This document shows positions 52,166 to 64,000 of a DNA stretch of 64,000 nt, piece after piece. Within the stretch, counting starts at the first letter, position 1. Each line of letters begins with the position of its first letter. A program made the translations under genes and the position numbers. The notes beneath the pieces were generated by a model, which was given only the letters and a program-made list of their open reading frames with translations, did no database searches and was not told the DNA's origin. The DNA is from Fasciola hepatica (taxonomy: Eukaryota; Platyhelminthes; Trematoda; Plagiorchiida; Fasciolidae), in contig CANUEZ040000183.1 in assembly GCA_948099385.1 (NCBI GenBank), positions 2,356,001 to 2,420,000 on the forward strand, given 5' to 3'.

Positions 52166-52754
52166 GGCTCTGCGGGATTTATGCAATGATTCAAACTTAC
52201 ATTCATAATTCTATAAATTTTCCTCATTATTTCTCTCTCACTCCTACATTATTTACGAGAATAAAATGACCAAAGATGAGCGGTCGGCTATGATCGTATG
52301 TACCGAAAACACAAAGCTGAGAAACGGTTATTTGTGTTCAGGTATGTTTGGCTTATATCAGTTTTCATAAATATTCCAGAAGTACTAGGCAAACCCCAAC
52401 AAAGACCGCTAGGCGAATCAAAGGTAGTTTATTATACAAGCGAGAAATCCCTATGTCTAAAGTGACCAGCGTCTTACAAATATATTTTGAGCGTTATTCA
52501 AAGAAACCTCATTGGGAAAATGTTTTGATTGTTTAGTGTCTTCATTGTACCTGGTAAGGAAGGTTGATCCCAGGGCGGTGAGGTAGATACGATATTCAAA
52601 GATCTCGTATAATGCAATGAAAAAACCAAACAACGGCTGGAAAATAGTGAGAACATAAGAAACCCTGCAGTGCTTTTTGAGTTGTCCATAAAAGAAATGC
52701 TTCTTTGAATGTAATTCACAACTACAACATTTGATCTCAAGGGTTTAAGAAAAT
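52166..52754. other. Unique sequence, no gene seen
   Basis: Opposed frames at 52348-52536 (plus) and 52498-52782 (minus) have no motif. The minus frame runs into the tRNA-like head described next. Confidence 0.4.
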
Positions 52755-52825
52755 TGGCTGACAGTGGTAGAAAAGTTATCATCCAGGGCTTCGGACAACA
52801 AATACCGCGGTTCGATTCACGCCAA
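52755..52825 (+). mobile_element. tRNA-like head, possible third SINE copy (partial)
   Basis: GGTTCGATTC (52809-52818) is an excellent B-box, and TGACAGTGG (52759-52767) is a shortened A-box about 50 bases upstream. The stretch between the boxes aligns with the SINE at 60375: CTTCGG-CAACAAATACCG here against CTCCGAGGTAAGAAAGTCCG there. Downstream of the B-box the similarity stops, so it is either a truncated copy or a SINE with a different body. The T-stem does not close, so it is not a working tRNA. Confidence 0.35.
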
Positions 52826-55639
52826 TGCCGGTCACATTTGGGAGCCTTTCACTGGCAGCACCCCGTTTCTGAGTTTATTTGGCATTCCTTTATGATAAAT
52901 ATAAAATACAAAGTATTAGGACTATTGTAAAGATGTTTTGGTAGGTGCTCCTCTTCGATTCGCTTCAGCTGTGGATGTCTTCTCATTGCGGACCTTGAAT
53001 GAAACGATTGCATTGTTACTGATACATCTGATTTACCTAGTTATTTTCAATGAACTAAGTGCTCACGTACTGCACATTCAAGTGCTATGTCTGGTCGAAT
53101 TTTTGAAAATTTTTATTTGGTCCATAAGAATTCGTGTTGGTTTGGAATCAGTATTCATTCTGTTAAGGAATAATGTTGTTCCAAGATCACTAAAGTACCG
53201 ATCAACTTTTGGAATTTACTGTACCGCATTATCGACACACATCGGATAAGATGCTACTCTGTGGCCGTGGGGTAACAATCCATCAGTCTTCGTCTCTCCG
53301 TACCGATCGTATCACCGTTGATTCTGTATCTTGTTGCACCTATTTCCTTTTTTATTGTCGTTATCTAGCATAAATCAGAACCGAGTGAAATACTATGCAT
53401 CAGGAAAATCGAATGCATACCCAAGCACTCAGGTACTGCAATGAATCACCAAGCCCTTCGGCCTCGAATATGTGACTTAGACCAACGTCGGCTAGCTCTC
53501 GCCACTTGCTGTGGAGTGAGCATTTGATCTATCTAATAAAATGATTCTATGTTATCTGGATCTACATTGCCCAAGAGGCGTTACCGATCACCATCCTTAG
53601 CCCGAAATTGTGTCCGACATTTTTGAACTTCACCCCACACTAACCGTGGGTCCGCTAATTATTCATAAAGACCAAACACAACTAAACACACTCACACACT
53701 CATTCTCAAATGCTCTCATACATCAAATTTCGTGTCAAATGTTGGAACAACCAATGTTGTAATTGATAAATATATACGACGGAAGTTCTGCTGGCCTGGC
53801 GTTTTTTCGTTCCGTTTACTCAAATTAGGTTAATTCAGAACTAAGAAATCTAAGTTAGCTGAAGGAGGTCGCCATGAAGGCACTTGGGTAACGGAAACTA
53901 TAACCATTGGTAGGTTAAATGACTATATTTCGAGTAACTCACACTAGACGAAGTTTACCACAACAAAGGACAGAAGTTGTGGTTAGAGAACTCCGGCACG
54001 AACAAATATGGCTCAGGTGAGGAGATTTAAGTTCAGCCATCACTGGAGATATTCGAACTCAACCAATGAGGTACAATAGAAATGTCCACCAACTGTGAAA
54101 ATATGCACTGGATCATGCATTAGAAAATAATATTGTGATTTTTCAGTAAAGTGCTAGTGGGAGAATGGAGACTGTCAATTGGGGATATGACCGGCGACGG
54201 CACGAATATTCAGTCCCGAAACAGAGAGATCGAAAGTCCACCAAGGAGACCAGTTGACCACCGTCAGCCCATCAAGTTCGCTTTAAAAACGGCTCTTTGA
54301 GGTCAGTTTAAGTGCCTTGATTCACTTTGCAACAAGCAAAAACTTCCAACTTTTGTTCCTCAATTCTTCGTAATCAAAGGTTACGCACCAAGTAAACCAA
54401 TGGAACTCTCATGATGCAAAATTCAAGGAACGTATTTTTGTGCAGAAAATCTTCAGTAGTTTCCTGTAGTGTCACAACCTGCTTTTCTTGGTTGAAGTTG
54501 GCATTCACTGTTAGCATTCATTTCATTTTAGCCGATTTCTCATATGACGAGCTGAACAGTAATCAGTAGGACAATAAATAGAGTAAATTCAGGTGAACTT
54601 TACCGCAAACCCTGAAAATACTCACTCTCTAACAACGTCCGTTCTATAAAAATATTAGGTTTGGGCACAAGAATGACCGAGTGCTCAACATTCTTGGGCG
54701 TGTTCAAATGAACTGAACGATTCCTGAGAGAACAGATTAAGAGGGGCAGCTAATTTCACGGAGCATTTGTAAAACAAAAAGTCCAGTGGTTTCAAGGGCA
54801 AAAATCCAGTATGCTTTCTTTATCTAGGTGATAAATCGCATCCGACATTGCTCATATGGCATGCCTTGCATATGCTTCTTGCTTGTCCTAAAATTGTAAT
54901 CAACATCACCCGAGATTATATTGCCCAGGAAACAGAAACACAGTAGCATGGCGGTTATCAAATGGACCCAAATAATACACTTCTACGGTTGTGTTGAGAG
55001 CTTTTCTTACCTATGGAGGCAGTATGGCAGCGGTACCTGGACACTGGTCGAGCATGTTCTGTTTTCCACAAAGTTTGGACTTATTTGCACAAAACCGACG
55101 GGTCTACTAGCAAAGTTTGAGAGAATGCATCCAGCTCGTTTCCGATAGATGGCTTGGTTCCATGATGCAGACAGCAAGTGATCAGCTGACCAGAATGGCC
55201 GAGAAGATCGGAACGAGTCAGGCCATCAATGGCTCAGTCAACGGTTAACATTCGTCCAGAGCCGAGTCAACCAATCCGGAGGCATCAAGAATAATCAGCA
55301 AGACCGACCGTTTAGGTCTGTCAGTAGGCCAATAAGCTTGTATGAACATTTTTGGTTATGACGAGAGCATATCTTATATTAAAAAGTATTTGTGCCAATA
55401 AAACGAAATGATTCTACTGCAGAACTGAGTTCTCACTAGCGCTAGTGGGACGGAACAAAACACAAAGCACCCCTGGTTCTTATTAATGACCGATGAATGA
55501 ACTGCAACAACTCTGCGCCAATAACCGATCAGTAAGCAGTACGAACTAACTTCGCGATTCGACACACATTTCTGTCTAGTTTCCGCTTCAGGATCATTGG
55601 ACGCAGAAAGTTCTCTGAAACAAATTGATATGGTTTGCC
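52826..55639. other. Unique sequence, no gene supported
   Basis: The 103-codon plus frame at 52938-53249 is Leu- and Ile-rich and has no clear domain. The 75-codon frame at 54921-55148 lies upstream of the retrotransposon tail and might be a more decayed part of it, but I cannot align it to a known domain. Nothing else was seen. Confidence 0.35.
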
Positions 55640-56090
55640 CGATTTTCTATCAAAGGCCGGTTTTACTGTATGGATCAGAAACATGGTTACTACGGGTGGA
55701 GGAAAACCGAAGGTTTCGGTATTCTAACACCGATATTTTCTTAGCATCGATCGAACGTGATGAGAACACAATATAGGCTAAGCTGAGATTCGGTGGAGTA
55801 TCTTAGATTCTCGAGACAAATCAATTAGTGGAACACTTAAGCTCGACGAGCTAAGATTGCTGGGACGTGAGCTGCACATGTCCCCTGACAAGAGTCCTCG
55901 GCGTACAATGTTCGCTGAGGCGATTATCGATTGGGAGATAGGTTATGTCAGCCAATTCATGACGTGCAAGTAAGGTATGAAAAGCCTAATCAACGGACCT
56001 GGTCATGTAGGGCGTGTAAGGCTTCCTGGATGGGGTTCAAGAAATTTTTCGAAACAGAGGCTAGATAAATGACTCGGTGCGATGATCAAA
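55640..56090 (+). mobile_element. Decayed 3' end of a non-LTR retrotransposon (RTE-like LINE)
   Basis: Translated plus-strand segments match the C-terminal tail of LINE endonuclease-reverse-transcriptase polyproteins that are common in trematodes. From 55654 one frame gives RPVLLYGSETWLLRVEENRR and stops at 55774. After a frame change, from 55848 another frame gives ELRLLGRELHMSPDKSPRRT, then MFAEA. This frame continues through a single in-frame TAA (55972-55974) to HVGRVRLPGWGSRN and ends with TGA at 56070. The order and spacing are those of an intact tail. Stops and frameshifts show it is dead. The catalytic reverse-transcriptase core is not recognisable upstream, consistent with 5' truncation. 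RTE-clade assignment comes from motif memory and is moderately certain. Confidence 0.8.
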
Positions 56091-58200
56091 GGCTATCTAT
56101 TATTGAAAACTTCCTGTGTTGAATTCTACTTTTTTATTACTATCTTTACAGTGTTCGTACTTTTCATAATTTCTGAATGAGGAACACGCTGACAGATAGC
56201 AACCATAGCCTACGCATCCAGTGGGTCGTTGAACTGGACTGACCGGCCCCGATGTTCACTCACCTAACTGACTCATGCTGATAGCTCGCGTAAGTACGTG
56301 ACCATCACACAGTGGTACTTGTTGGAGAAATCCAAGAAACACGATAAAAATGTCCAGCGTAAAACAACGGGCAGCAATACAAACGGAAGTCATTGATTAT
56401 TATTCGGACTCAAAGTTTACAGTGTTCCGAAAGGTGTCTTTAGAGGTTCAGTATGATGACCCTGTCACAACACCCCGGTCACAAAAGTGTGATTAGAAGG
56501 CGTGTACTTTCTATAACGAGGGTAATCACCAGGTTTTAAGTATCGTCTATCGGAGCTATTGTGTCTCCCATTAGTTTTTGTTCATATGCCGTGAGGCATC
56601 TCTGCTTAGCGCGGTTTGTTTACGGTAATTTCAGGGAATATTGGCACTTACTTACTTGAATCGGTGGCTGAGCTACATAAATCAGATGTACTAAAACATT
56701 TGCGTGGTCTGTATTGAAATATCTTGGACAGTTTTCATCATAACCCGAAGCACCGTAAGTGCTGAGCTAGCAACCAGCGTAACTTTGTGCCAGCCCAGAA
56801 AGACTCATGCCATGATACGTTTCTTAGTAAATGCTGAATCGGCCGTCCTTGGCGAAGCACAATATCACGCCATAGAAAAAAGTATACTGTTTAGTCCAGA
56901 ATCCTATTGATGGAGTATTACCATTTTTAACACAACAGTTAAGAAGCAGCTGTGCGTAAATCATTCTGGTAAATGTCAACCGTTTACAAGTTAGTGTTCA
57001 ATTGCCAACTCTGCATATTAGTCTTCTACCAAAGTTGAATTCCTTCCATCCCTCCAGGAGTCGTCCAAATTTAAAGACATCTCGGGAAGACAGGAAAAGA
57101 TGGATGAGATCATCGGTAATTGATAGATGCCGTCTGCGGGTTACATCGAAATTTTGCAAAAATGACCAATGTTCACGTCACTTATTCTATTTATTGATCA
57201 ACAGCTTTCAGTCCTCAGTCAGCAGCATCATCATGGATTTTATGCGTAACAACGTCCTGCTTCTATATTCTTTATCAGAGGCGTTTATGACCGAATAGTC
57301 ATTGGTGCGGTCATTCGGCACTGTTCAACTGTATCCGATAGGCGATAATAGTTCAAATTACTAGAGAGTTGAATGCCCTTCCGAGACTTTAACAAACTAT
57401 GCCCTTCCACTTTTTACTTATTGGTTATCATGAGAGCGGATATTCTTAGAAATTCCATTACCTAATGACAAGTGATTTAAATCAGTCGGGAACAAGGATT
57501 TCGCCATAATTTATTGCTCCTCTAAAGCCGTCTAAACCCGACTTCCAATCTGCGTTCCTTTGTTATCCATCGGGGAATCGTCGAAAAAGGAGGTGTTTCA
57601 CGCGAAAGAAACTCGAGGCAACTTGCTAGGAATAAAAAATACCATAGCTTCCAATGACTTTAGAAATACTTTCAATTCCATGGATGACGTATCAGTGAGG
57701 TGGATACCTGAATATATTGTAAAAAACTCTCAAGGAAATCCTGTGAAAAAAAAATTACGTTGTATATTGAGTGCCTAACATTAGTTGTGCACAATCCCGC
57801 GTTTATACTTGGAGAGCAAGAGTATTGTTTGTTTTTCTGTGGATAGCTTGGGTTTGTGGTAGAACAGTTCATAAACTTGTAGTTTCAATAAAGCATTTCA
57901 TTAAACCCGCAAGACATTTTCGTGTAACTTAGTGGGTGATGGGATAGACTAGACTGATGTCATCACAAACAGTGGATTAAACCTGATGTTTACCATCCAG
58001 GATGGAAGTATATACCCAGGCAGACCCTTTTTCTAACCCTATCTGAAATCACTGGAAACCATCTATAAGGAGAGAAACGTTCATCCTTCACGTTACTAGT
58101 TCACGATGCGCGGAATAAACAAGATTGAGAGGTTATTTCCAATTGTCTTTCTGTACTCTGCAGCGTATAAATTGTTCGCAAACAATGGTTTTTGGAGCTT
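56091..58200. other. Unique sequence, no gene seen
   Basis: T-rich sequence follows the retrotransposon tail at about 56120-56170 and may be its 3' UTR. Open frames at 56704-56910 and 57002-57298 (plus) have no recognisable domain. No further repeats were identified. Confidence 0.4.
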
Positions 58201-58225
58201 GTTTCAGCTATCAATGAGCTGAAAC
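58201..58225. repeat. Perfect 9-bp inverted repeat
   Basis: GTTTCAGCT (58201-58209) and AGCTGAAAC (58217-58225) flank a 7-base loop. It is small and isolated; it could form a stem-loop if transcribed. Confidence 0.5.
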
Positions 58226-60374
58226 CCGGTCGCCCAATTAAATCACCATGTACCATAAATAATAAAATAAATGACTCTAGTGTGCAACAACCAACCCAAC
58301 AAAATTGCTGACTAGAGAAGATCACCGGAACTGGCAACCAATCACGTTGGTACGTACCGTGTGGTAGGCCTCATGGGCACCGACAAAAATTCGTATTGAA
58401 TCACAAATAGTTCAATGAAAAGTGAACGGTGTTTCATGAGTTTTAACCTAATGGGATCCATTCTGAATAATTCTAATGAATCTTGAGCGGATGCCGATTG
58501 AAGTAGGTTGATGGTAACGGAAAAAATTAAACACGACATTTTTCGAGCCTTTCCAGTAAGACCACATGGATATACTCTACTGATCGTTCCCAACAGTGTA
58601 GATGAGCTAGCGGTACGCATCTGTGCTATGGAATTGCAATGGAGACAATAAAACATGAATCATCTCATACATGATCCCATATTCCGCTAGGAGAATTTAG
58701 GCATATAAATAAACTGAGGAAAAGGTTTTATCGTTTATACTACAGGTTGTCACCATAGCTCTTTCCATTTCAAATGGGTGAGTGCAAAATTTATCAGTGC
58801 AACACACCCCCTCTGGACAAACTCAGAAAAACATATGGGTTAAGCTTGATGACCAGTGAAAGAAAATTAAATAACTGTAGACAATTCCGACCATAGATTG
58901 ATTTCTTAAAACAGCTCAGGCCGTACTGAATAAGGACTTCAATCTGCTCTGCGTCTAGTGGTTTATGTACGGGTTCCATATTTAAAATAAAACTTACATC
59001 TGCGCAGTTTTGCTTTAGTTGAAAATGAAGCAAGTAACACGCATGGAAGTTATGGAAATGATGACATCGAATCACAATTGCGATGAAAAATCTTCTGATC
59101 TGAGTTTTCACTTGAATGGCATGTGCTAAGAACACGCAATGCACCTCATGCTGGTAGACAGTAATCCACTGTTGTCCAGCTCGTTACCACACCTGACCGA
59201 CTGGGATCTTTGTTGCATATTCAAGGCTCCGCTTGCCGGTTATCCCTGACAGTGTAATAGGCCTTCCTTGGAATTTATTCATAAGCTTCACTTGTATTAC
59301 TAAAGGAATAAGAAGAAATAATTTTCTGGAAGCACTCAATCTTTTCCGTGTTTATTTTCACTAATTGGATTTGTTCAGCCAGTTCTCAGAAACTCACTCT
59401 CCTTCATACCTGACCAACTCATAGAAAGATTTTACGATGCTATCTCAATTTTCAGATTCCGGAGTTTAGAACAACCATAAATGACTAACAATGGTTACTT
59501 CTCCACACGACTAGAGCAATAAATGAGATCACAGTATCCATCGTTTACGTACATATATATGCGGGACTACTTACGTTTATCGCCGCTGGACGGTACGACG
59601 CACAAAAGGAATAGATGACCCATTTGTTTATGAAAGATCTCCGATTGCTTCAGCAGCGAAACATGCAAGGGATTTCAGTAAAATGTTGAGGTGGAACTTG
59701 GAAGAAAGTTGAAATTTCAAGCAACCAGTACGTGCCTCTACCGACAGGTCTCAAAATCTTTTCAGTGACAGATATCGTGGGTCAGATCTTCCTTAGTGAT
59801 GTACATGATGTCAAGACCATCTTCGGCCAAATCACGTTTTATGGTATCCTAAATAAAATGCCGTGGTCACAATCACTGAATGACTCAACTGAAATGTATT
59901 CAGCTGACGTATAGTCGTGGAAAAAGCTTCATGTCGTGATCCAAAAGTCACTTCCTTATTTCTTGTGGTATGCGTTAACATATTGGGCCAATCGGAAAAA
60001 CATGTGAATTACTAGAATATCTGAGGTCTAAGGACCTTATGCATGAGTTCAACTGAGAACATTCAGTTAAACCAATCAAAATAAACCAGTAAATTATATT
60101 TGTTTCACTGTCGAAACATCTCAAAATTCCTAAAAGATGGTACGAATTCGTAACCACTCACTTTTTTCGGCTGAACAAAGGGTCGTATGCTGAAAACGTG
60201 GGGTCTTATCGACAATCCCACCACTGGCCAAGCAAACGATTCCCATGATTTATTGTCAGTTTTCTACTCATCAGTGCTTTATTACTTGCCATATTTTAAA
60301 AGTCCCATTAAAATTATTGGAGGAAGACGTTTGAAAATCTTAACTTGGTGATTCGGATCATCCCGGACGGGAGC
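58226..60374. other. Unique sequence, no gene supported
   Basis: Minus frames of 104 codons (58342-58656) and 116 codons (58794-59144) lie here. The second contains a moderately protein-like C-terminal half (from MEPVHKPLDAEQ) and a perfect GTAAGT donor hexamer inside it. The donor conflicts with reading it as one exon, and no domain is recognisable. Confidence 0.35.
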
Positions 60375-60575
60375 GAGGTGGCGCAGTGATATCACACACG
60401 CCTCCGAGGTAAGAAAGTCCGGGCTCGATCCCTGGGTGCGGCAGAGGATTTGCACTATTGATGAGCTCTAACAAGAGTGAAGCTTGAGTATGGGGCTTCC
60501 GAGTGCAGGGATTGTCCTATGACCTGAAGTCTGTGCGTGAGAGATTGAGTCAAGATCACGGCCGGCCAAAAAAAA
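60375..60575 (+). mobile_element. tRNA-derived SINE, copy A, with A-tail
   Basis: A compact 200-base element: an A-box (TGGCGCAGTG from 60379), a B-box (GGCTCGATCCC at 60422-60432) 43 bases later as in a tRNA, a body of about 140 bases and an eight-base A-run at 60568-60575. The T-arm is intact, with five pairs (CCGGG and CCTGG) around CTCGATC. The rest of the cloverleaf has decayed. The same element, more mutated, lies at 49463-49655. SINEs of this type are pol III transcripts copied by a LINE machinery. The A-tail suggests an L1/RTE-type partner, and an RTE-like LINE tail lies at 55.6 kb, though no sequence shows the two are linked. Confidence 0.75.
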
Positions 60576-60973
60576 TGATATGCATTCGTCTGAACAGGAA
60601 TATTAGGTGAACACACACCACTTTTGGGCACTTTTACAATGCAAAAATTGCAAATAAACTATTTAAGTTGGTGAAAACCAAACGAAGGAAGAAATTTAGT
60701 TCTAAAATCCAGGTTCCTTTTATTCCCTCCTGTTTATTCTTCATGCATATATTGTTTCATTTTCAAAGAAAATACGAACCTGGAGTGATCTTTCAGCATA
60801 CGATGAGTCCGCCGACTGACATGTGGCTTTATTTCTTGGCCACAACGCCTCCATTTGTGAAATAATTTTCTCAATCCTTTATTGTGCGTAACTGAAACAT
60901 GCTTTTCTCGAAATAACCTTGAAAAGAAAGGCCACAATTGCAACATCGCACGATTTATGTCCGAGACGATTTC
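60576..60973. other. Open minus frame, unassigned
   Basis: A 99-codon minus frame covers 60734-61033 and runs into dispersed repeat D, so it is likely part of repeat sequence rather than a gene. Its product is basic, with no recognised domain. Confidence 0.35.
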
Positions 60974-61243
60974 GCTGCTCCTCAGCATGATGCACACTGC
61001 AGAACGATATCGTTTATATGATTCCATGTACAACAGTTATGGTCGACAAATATAGAGGAAATTACAATAGTCAAGTTACGTCACCATGGAAAAGACACAT
61101 CACCAACTAGCTATTTCTGATAACAATATGGGTTTCCATCGATGTAGTGCAATGACTGCGGCAAACCTCAGCAGCCTGGTATTCTTTGCCACGTATAAGA
61201 CACTAAACGCAGTGCTTCGGTCAGCTGGATGTTGCGCCATCAG
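60974..61243 (+). repeat. Dispersed repeat D, copy 2
   Basis: Matches copy 1 (1044-1284) in two blocks: 60974-60995 and 61209-61243. It ends about 240 bases before the mariner-like coding remnant. No mariner-like coding sequence follows copy 1, so the repeat is probably independent of that transposon. Confidence 0.5.
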
Positions 61244-61485
61244 GAGATGACGAGTTTTTATTTTCATTATCGTATGTAATATAATTTTGTACTATGCACA
61301 ATTTACTGTTCTGTACAAAAACGAAGCCGAGCATAGAGAAACCTGAACAGAAAATGTAAGCTACCTTCAAACTTCTCTTTGAATAGATAGTCAGCACTAG
61401 GTGCTACTCCACCTTGGACTTTTCAACCTTTCGAGAGTAAACTTAACTTGCATTCTGCCTTGGGATTACAGGTAGAGAACTCTTT
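61244..61485. other. Sequence upstream of the mariner remnant
   Basis: Expected to hold the 5' end of the transposon. I could not find a terminal inverted repeat pairing with sequence downstream of 62.1 kb, so the element ends are either decayed or lie farther out. Confidence 0.4.
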
Positions 61486-62090
61486 TTGGGTACCACAAAG
61501 ACAGCGCATGATTCAAGAAAAGCAGCTGGAACAAGGAAAATACTCATAAATGAAGAATCGGGTATGCCCACACTTCCGATTTTCAGAAACATTCTCATAA
61601 CACAAACAGTTATTCGCAACATCTCTGAGAATCAGAATCAAAAATTTGCTCTTATGGAAGGAGAAATTCACAGACGAACCCCTGTAGAGCACGAGAAGAT
61701 ATGCAGGTAGTGCTTCGAAGAATCCTTATTTGGTTTACCGGTTCGAATTTAAGCGTTCTGCTTGTACAGCGATTCCTACAGGCTGCTTTCCAGAAAGAGA
61801 TCACCACCGTGTATGACTGATCGTCATTCTCAAAGTCGAGAGGAATGGGATAGAAAACACATCTACTTGAGTGCTAAATGGGATGGCGTGATATTCAACA
61901 ATGAGAAAATGTTTACTTTTGACCGCTGCAGTGGAATTATGCAATACTACCACGAGTTCACGGATAGCAATCTGAAATTTAGTCATCGGAACTTCGGTGG
62001 TATTGGTCGAAGGGGAGGGGTGTGTTGTTCTAGACAAGATATTAGCTAACAGTCTTTGAAGGGAACCTGACGGCTAACTAATATTTGGTA
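61486..62090 (+). pseudogene. Fossil Tc1/mariner-superfamily transposase
   Basis: The strongest stretch is 61762-62049, reading ...TDRHSQSREEW...SAKWDGVIFNNEKMFTFD...MQYYHE...FSHRNFGG. It parallels the Tc1/Tc3 transposase block around the first catalytic Asp (usual pattern W..VIFSDEKKF...YYWHD...FGGGSVMVWG). Upstream, 61486-61710 gives VIRNISENQN, which resembles the second DNA-binding helix region. Downstream, after a frameshift, VFEGNLTAN (around 62051-62077) resembles the next conserved segment. The catalytic Asp is Asn here (codon 61900-61902). A stop and frame changes separate the pieces, and the later Asp and third acidic residue are not recognisable. It is a dead DNA transposon. Superfamily confidence is high; Tc3-type placement is tentative. 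Confidence 0.75.
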
Positions 62091-64000
62091 ACATCAAGAT
62101 TTCGAAAAATCGACTGAGAACAGTAATATTTCAATATCGCATAAATATAGACAACGTCAGAAGAATGTGGCTGCTGCCCCGGTGTATCATAGACGGCGGA
62201 CTGGTCCAATAGCAGTTCAAACTGCAGCATAAGTTAGAACATTTGGTGACTCTTGGTGAGGCAGTTCTTCTACGACCCTCATTGGGCAGCCAATGAAATA
62301 TACATATATCTGAAGCGAGTAAAAATTGAAACGACAGTTTGCTCCGATGCGACAGATGGAGAAAACAAATTGCAAGATCCTTAGTAGCACACCTGTTGTG
62401 TGCAAGATTTCTTGCAGTACATGTTATGTAAGAACTCCGTTCATTTTTATGAGAAAATCAAGCTTGGGAATAACCGCATCAACTCACATAAGCGTGAGCG
62501 GTAAGTTCAATCACGTGCAGCTGGCAAGGTCGCTTGGCAGGCATTAGGTCAGTAAGGAATCTGAATAAACGCAAACATGGTTCTGGCTGGAGCAAGCTAC
62601 ACATGTGTTGCGTGAACTGAAGGCGGTGCTCGTACCTGCGTTAATTATAGTAGTACTTTTTTCTGGCTGATTAATCAATAAAATCAACGACCTAGGGGGG
62701 AAGCAGTTGGAGTTTCTACCAATGATCACACAACAATACCAATACACGGACCACCTAGTAGGAAGATAAACAACGAGTGGGGAATTTCTCTCTTGCTGTC
62801 GTCAGACGTGCACATGAAATTTCACACAAAATGTTGCCATTTACGAAACAAGTGATGTAAATACAAAATATATGTTTCAGGTGAGGCTAGTGCCTTGTAC
62901 ACCTTTCGGAGTGACGGTAGTTGGTTCTATAAAGTCATGATGGACAAAGTGTGCACAGAGACTTGTTTCGGAATCTGTTCACTCGAGATAGAACCATTTG
63001 AAATGAATTTATTAAACGAAAACAAGAGGCTAGTTTGTGTACAGCCTGTCGTGATTACGGGCTTTTGGGGTCGTTTATTCGTCTTCACATTAAAGCTTCC
63101 CTCCACACGCAGTCATTACATCGGGTGTTCACAAATGGGATAATAAAGTGACTCACTAAAATTGCATACTTCGCTGCCGAACTGTTTTCATTTGTTCATC
63201 AGGCATCACTTGTTAAGCCGCCTTCGGTCACCCTCATCAACTAGTCGGAATTGGCCCAGGAGTGAACCGGCAGCATCTTCGTGACAAACACCAACCAGGA
63301 AATTGAAGGGCGCAGTCCATCGCCCCACCAAATCCTCTTTGAGTCTGAAAACATTCGACATATTCGGGTTTACTGCTGTTCTAGTCGATCACCTGTAGCT
63401 ACACTGTCAGCCAAATAAGCAAAGGAGCGCTTTCACCCAAGTAATACTGTCACTTTTGATCACACCATTTCGTGGTTATTTATTATCAAATCTTGACCAA
63501 GAAATAGTATTCAACACTCTCTTAGTAACCTTTTTAAAAAGACTCATGCTTGATGTTTCTAATTTATGTGACTCATCCCAACCTAATAAATACCTTTTGA
63601 AAAACAAGGAACAACCGTCTTCTCATCCCACTGCATCTGTTCATTTTTTTCAATTTAGAATAATTAGTGGTAACATCTCAAATGAATACCTGCTTTTTTA
63701 AACGCAGAAAATGACGTTTATCGCAACGAATAGCTAATACATTCGGGGAACCGAAAATATTCTGGAGAAACCTTTGCAGAAAACAGAAGGAGCTATTCTA
63801 CTAGGAAGATGTCCTGCCAATTACCAAACGATGGTCGATCTGTGTCTATCATATGTTCGGTCGTAAGGATTGCCGTCGACTTCATCTTGAACAAAGTGAT
63901 GTCCTTTGTAATAAATTGTCCGAACGAGTCATTCGGCGAGTAGTACATAGCCCAGATGTCGTGAAAATAGTACCTTGTTCATCGTTTCCAAATAAATGTT
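62091..64000. other. Unique sequence to window end, no gene seen
   Basis: The first 200 bases may be decayed 3' transposase sequence. Frames at 62326-62547 and 62895-63143 (plus) and an ATG-less frame at about 63801-63950 have no recognisable domains. No downstream terminal inverted repeat of the mariner element was found. Confidence 0.4.

Noticed and set aside
58794..59144. 116-codon minus frame as an exon
   Set aside because: Contains a perfect internal GTAAGT donor, no recognisable domain, and is within the chance length range.

Overview
This is eukaryotic, AT-rich, gene-poor DNA. It most resembles intergenic or long-intron sequence of a flatworm, probably a digenean (schistosome-like). 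Three things support this: long (TA)n and (GATA)n arrays, degraded tRNA-derived SINE copies, and the decayed tail of a non-LTR retrotransposon whose peptide pattern (YGSETW, then LGR-LHM-PR-MFAEA, then HVGRVRLPGWGSRN) is typical of elements abundant in trematode genomes. The assignment is an inference from the repeats; no housekeeping gene is present to test it. Nothing looks bacterial, phage-like or CRISPR-like.

No complete gene could be supported. Apart from frames created by microsatellites, the longest open frames are 137-144 codons, about what chance gives for six frames over 64 kb. A few open stretches are listed as low-confidence exon candidates. The best is 51247-51516, a 270-base open segment with codon-aligned acceptor and donor sites.

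Layout. 1-10 kb: mostly unique sequence with a CAT-type trinucleotide tract, the first copies of two dispersed repeats (near 1.1 and 2.8 kb), a tRNA-like fragment at 7.9 kb and an 85-bp (TA)n tract. 10-24 kb: the second copy of the 2.8-kb repeat, unique sequence, the first copy of a third repeat at 17.7 kb, and a weak exon candidate at 19.4 kb. 24.1-25.3 kb: a large GATA array. 25-39 kb: the emptiest part. 39.7-40.4 kb: a strong 36-base-arm hairpin that could be a small-RNA precursor, then a near-complete tRNA cloverleaf on the minus strand. 49-53 kb: a SINE copy, the best exon candidate, another (TA)n tract, the second copy of the 17.7-kb repeat and a third tRNA-like head. 55.6-56.1 kb: the retrotransposon tail. 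60.4-62.1 kb: a SINE with an A-tail, the second copy of the 1.1-kb repeat, and a fossil Tc1/mariner transposase with its first catalytic Asp replaced by Asn.

I did not find a coherent undescribed gene system. The observations most worth following up are the two RNA-like structures at 39.7-40.4 kb, the SINE family, the mariner fossil and the exon candidate at 51.2 kb.
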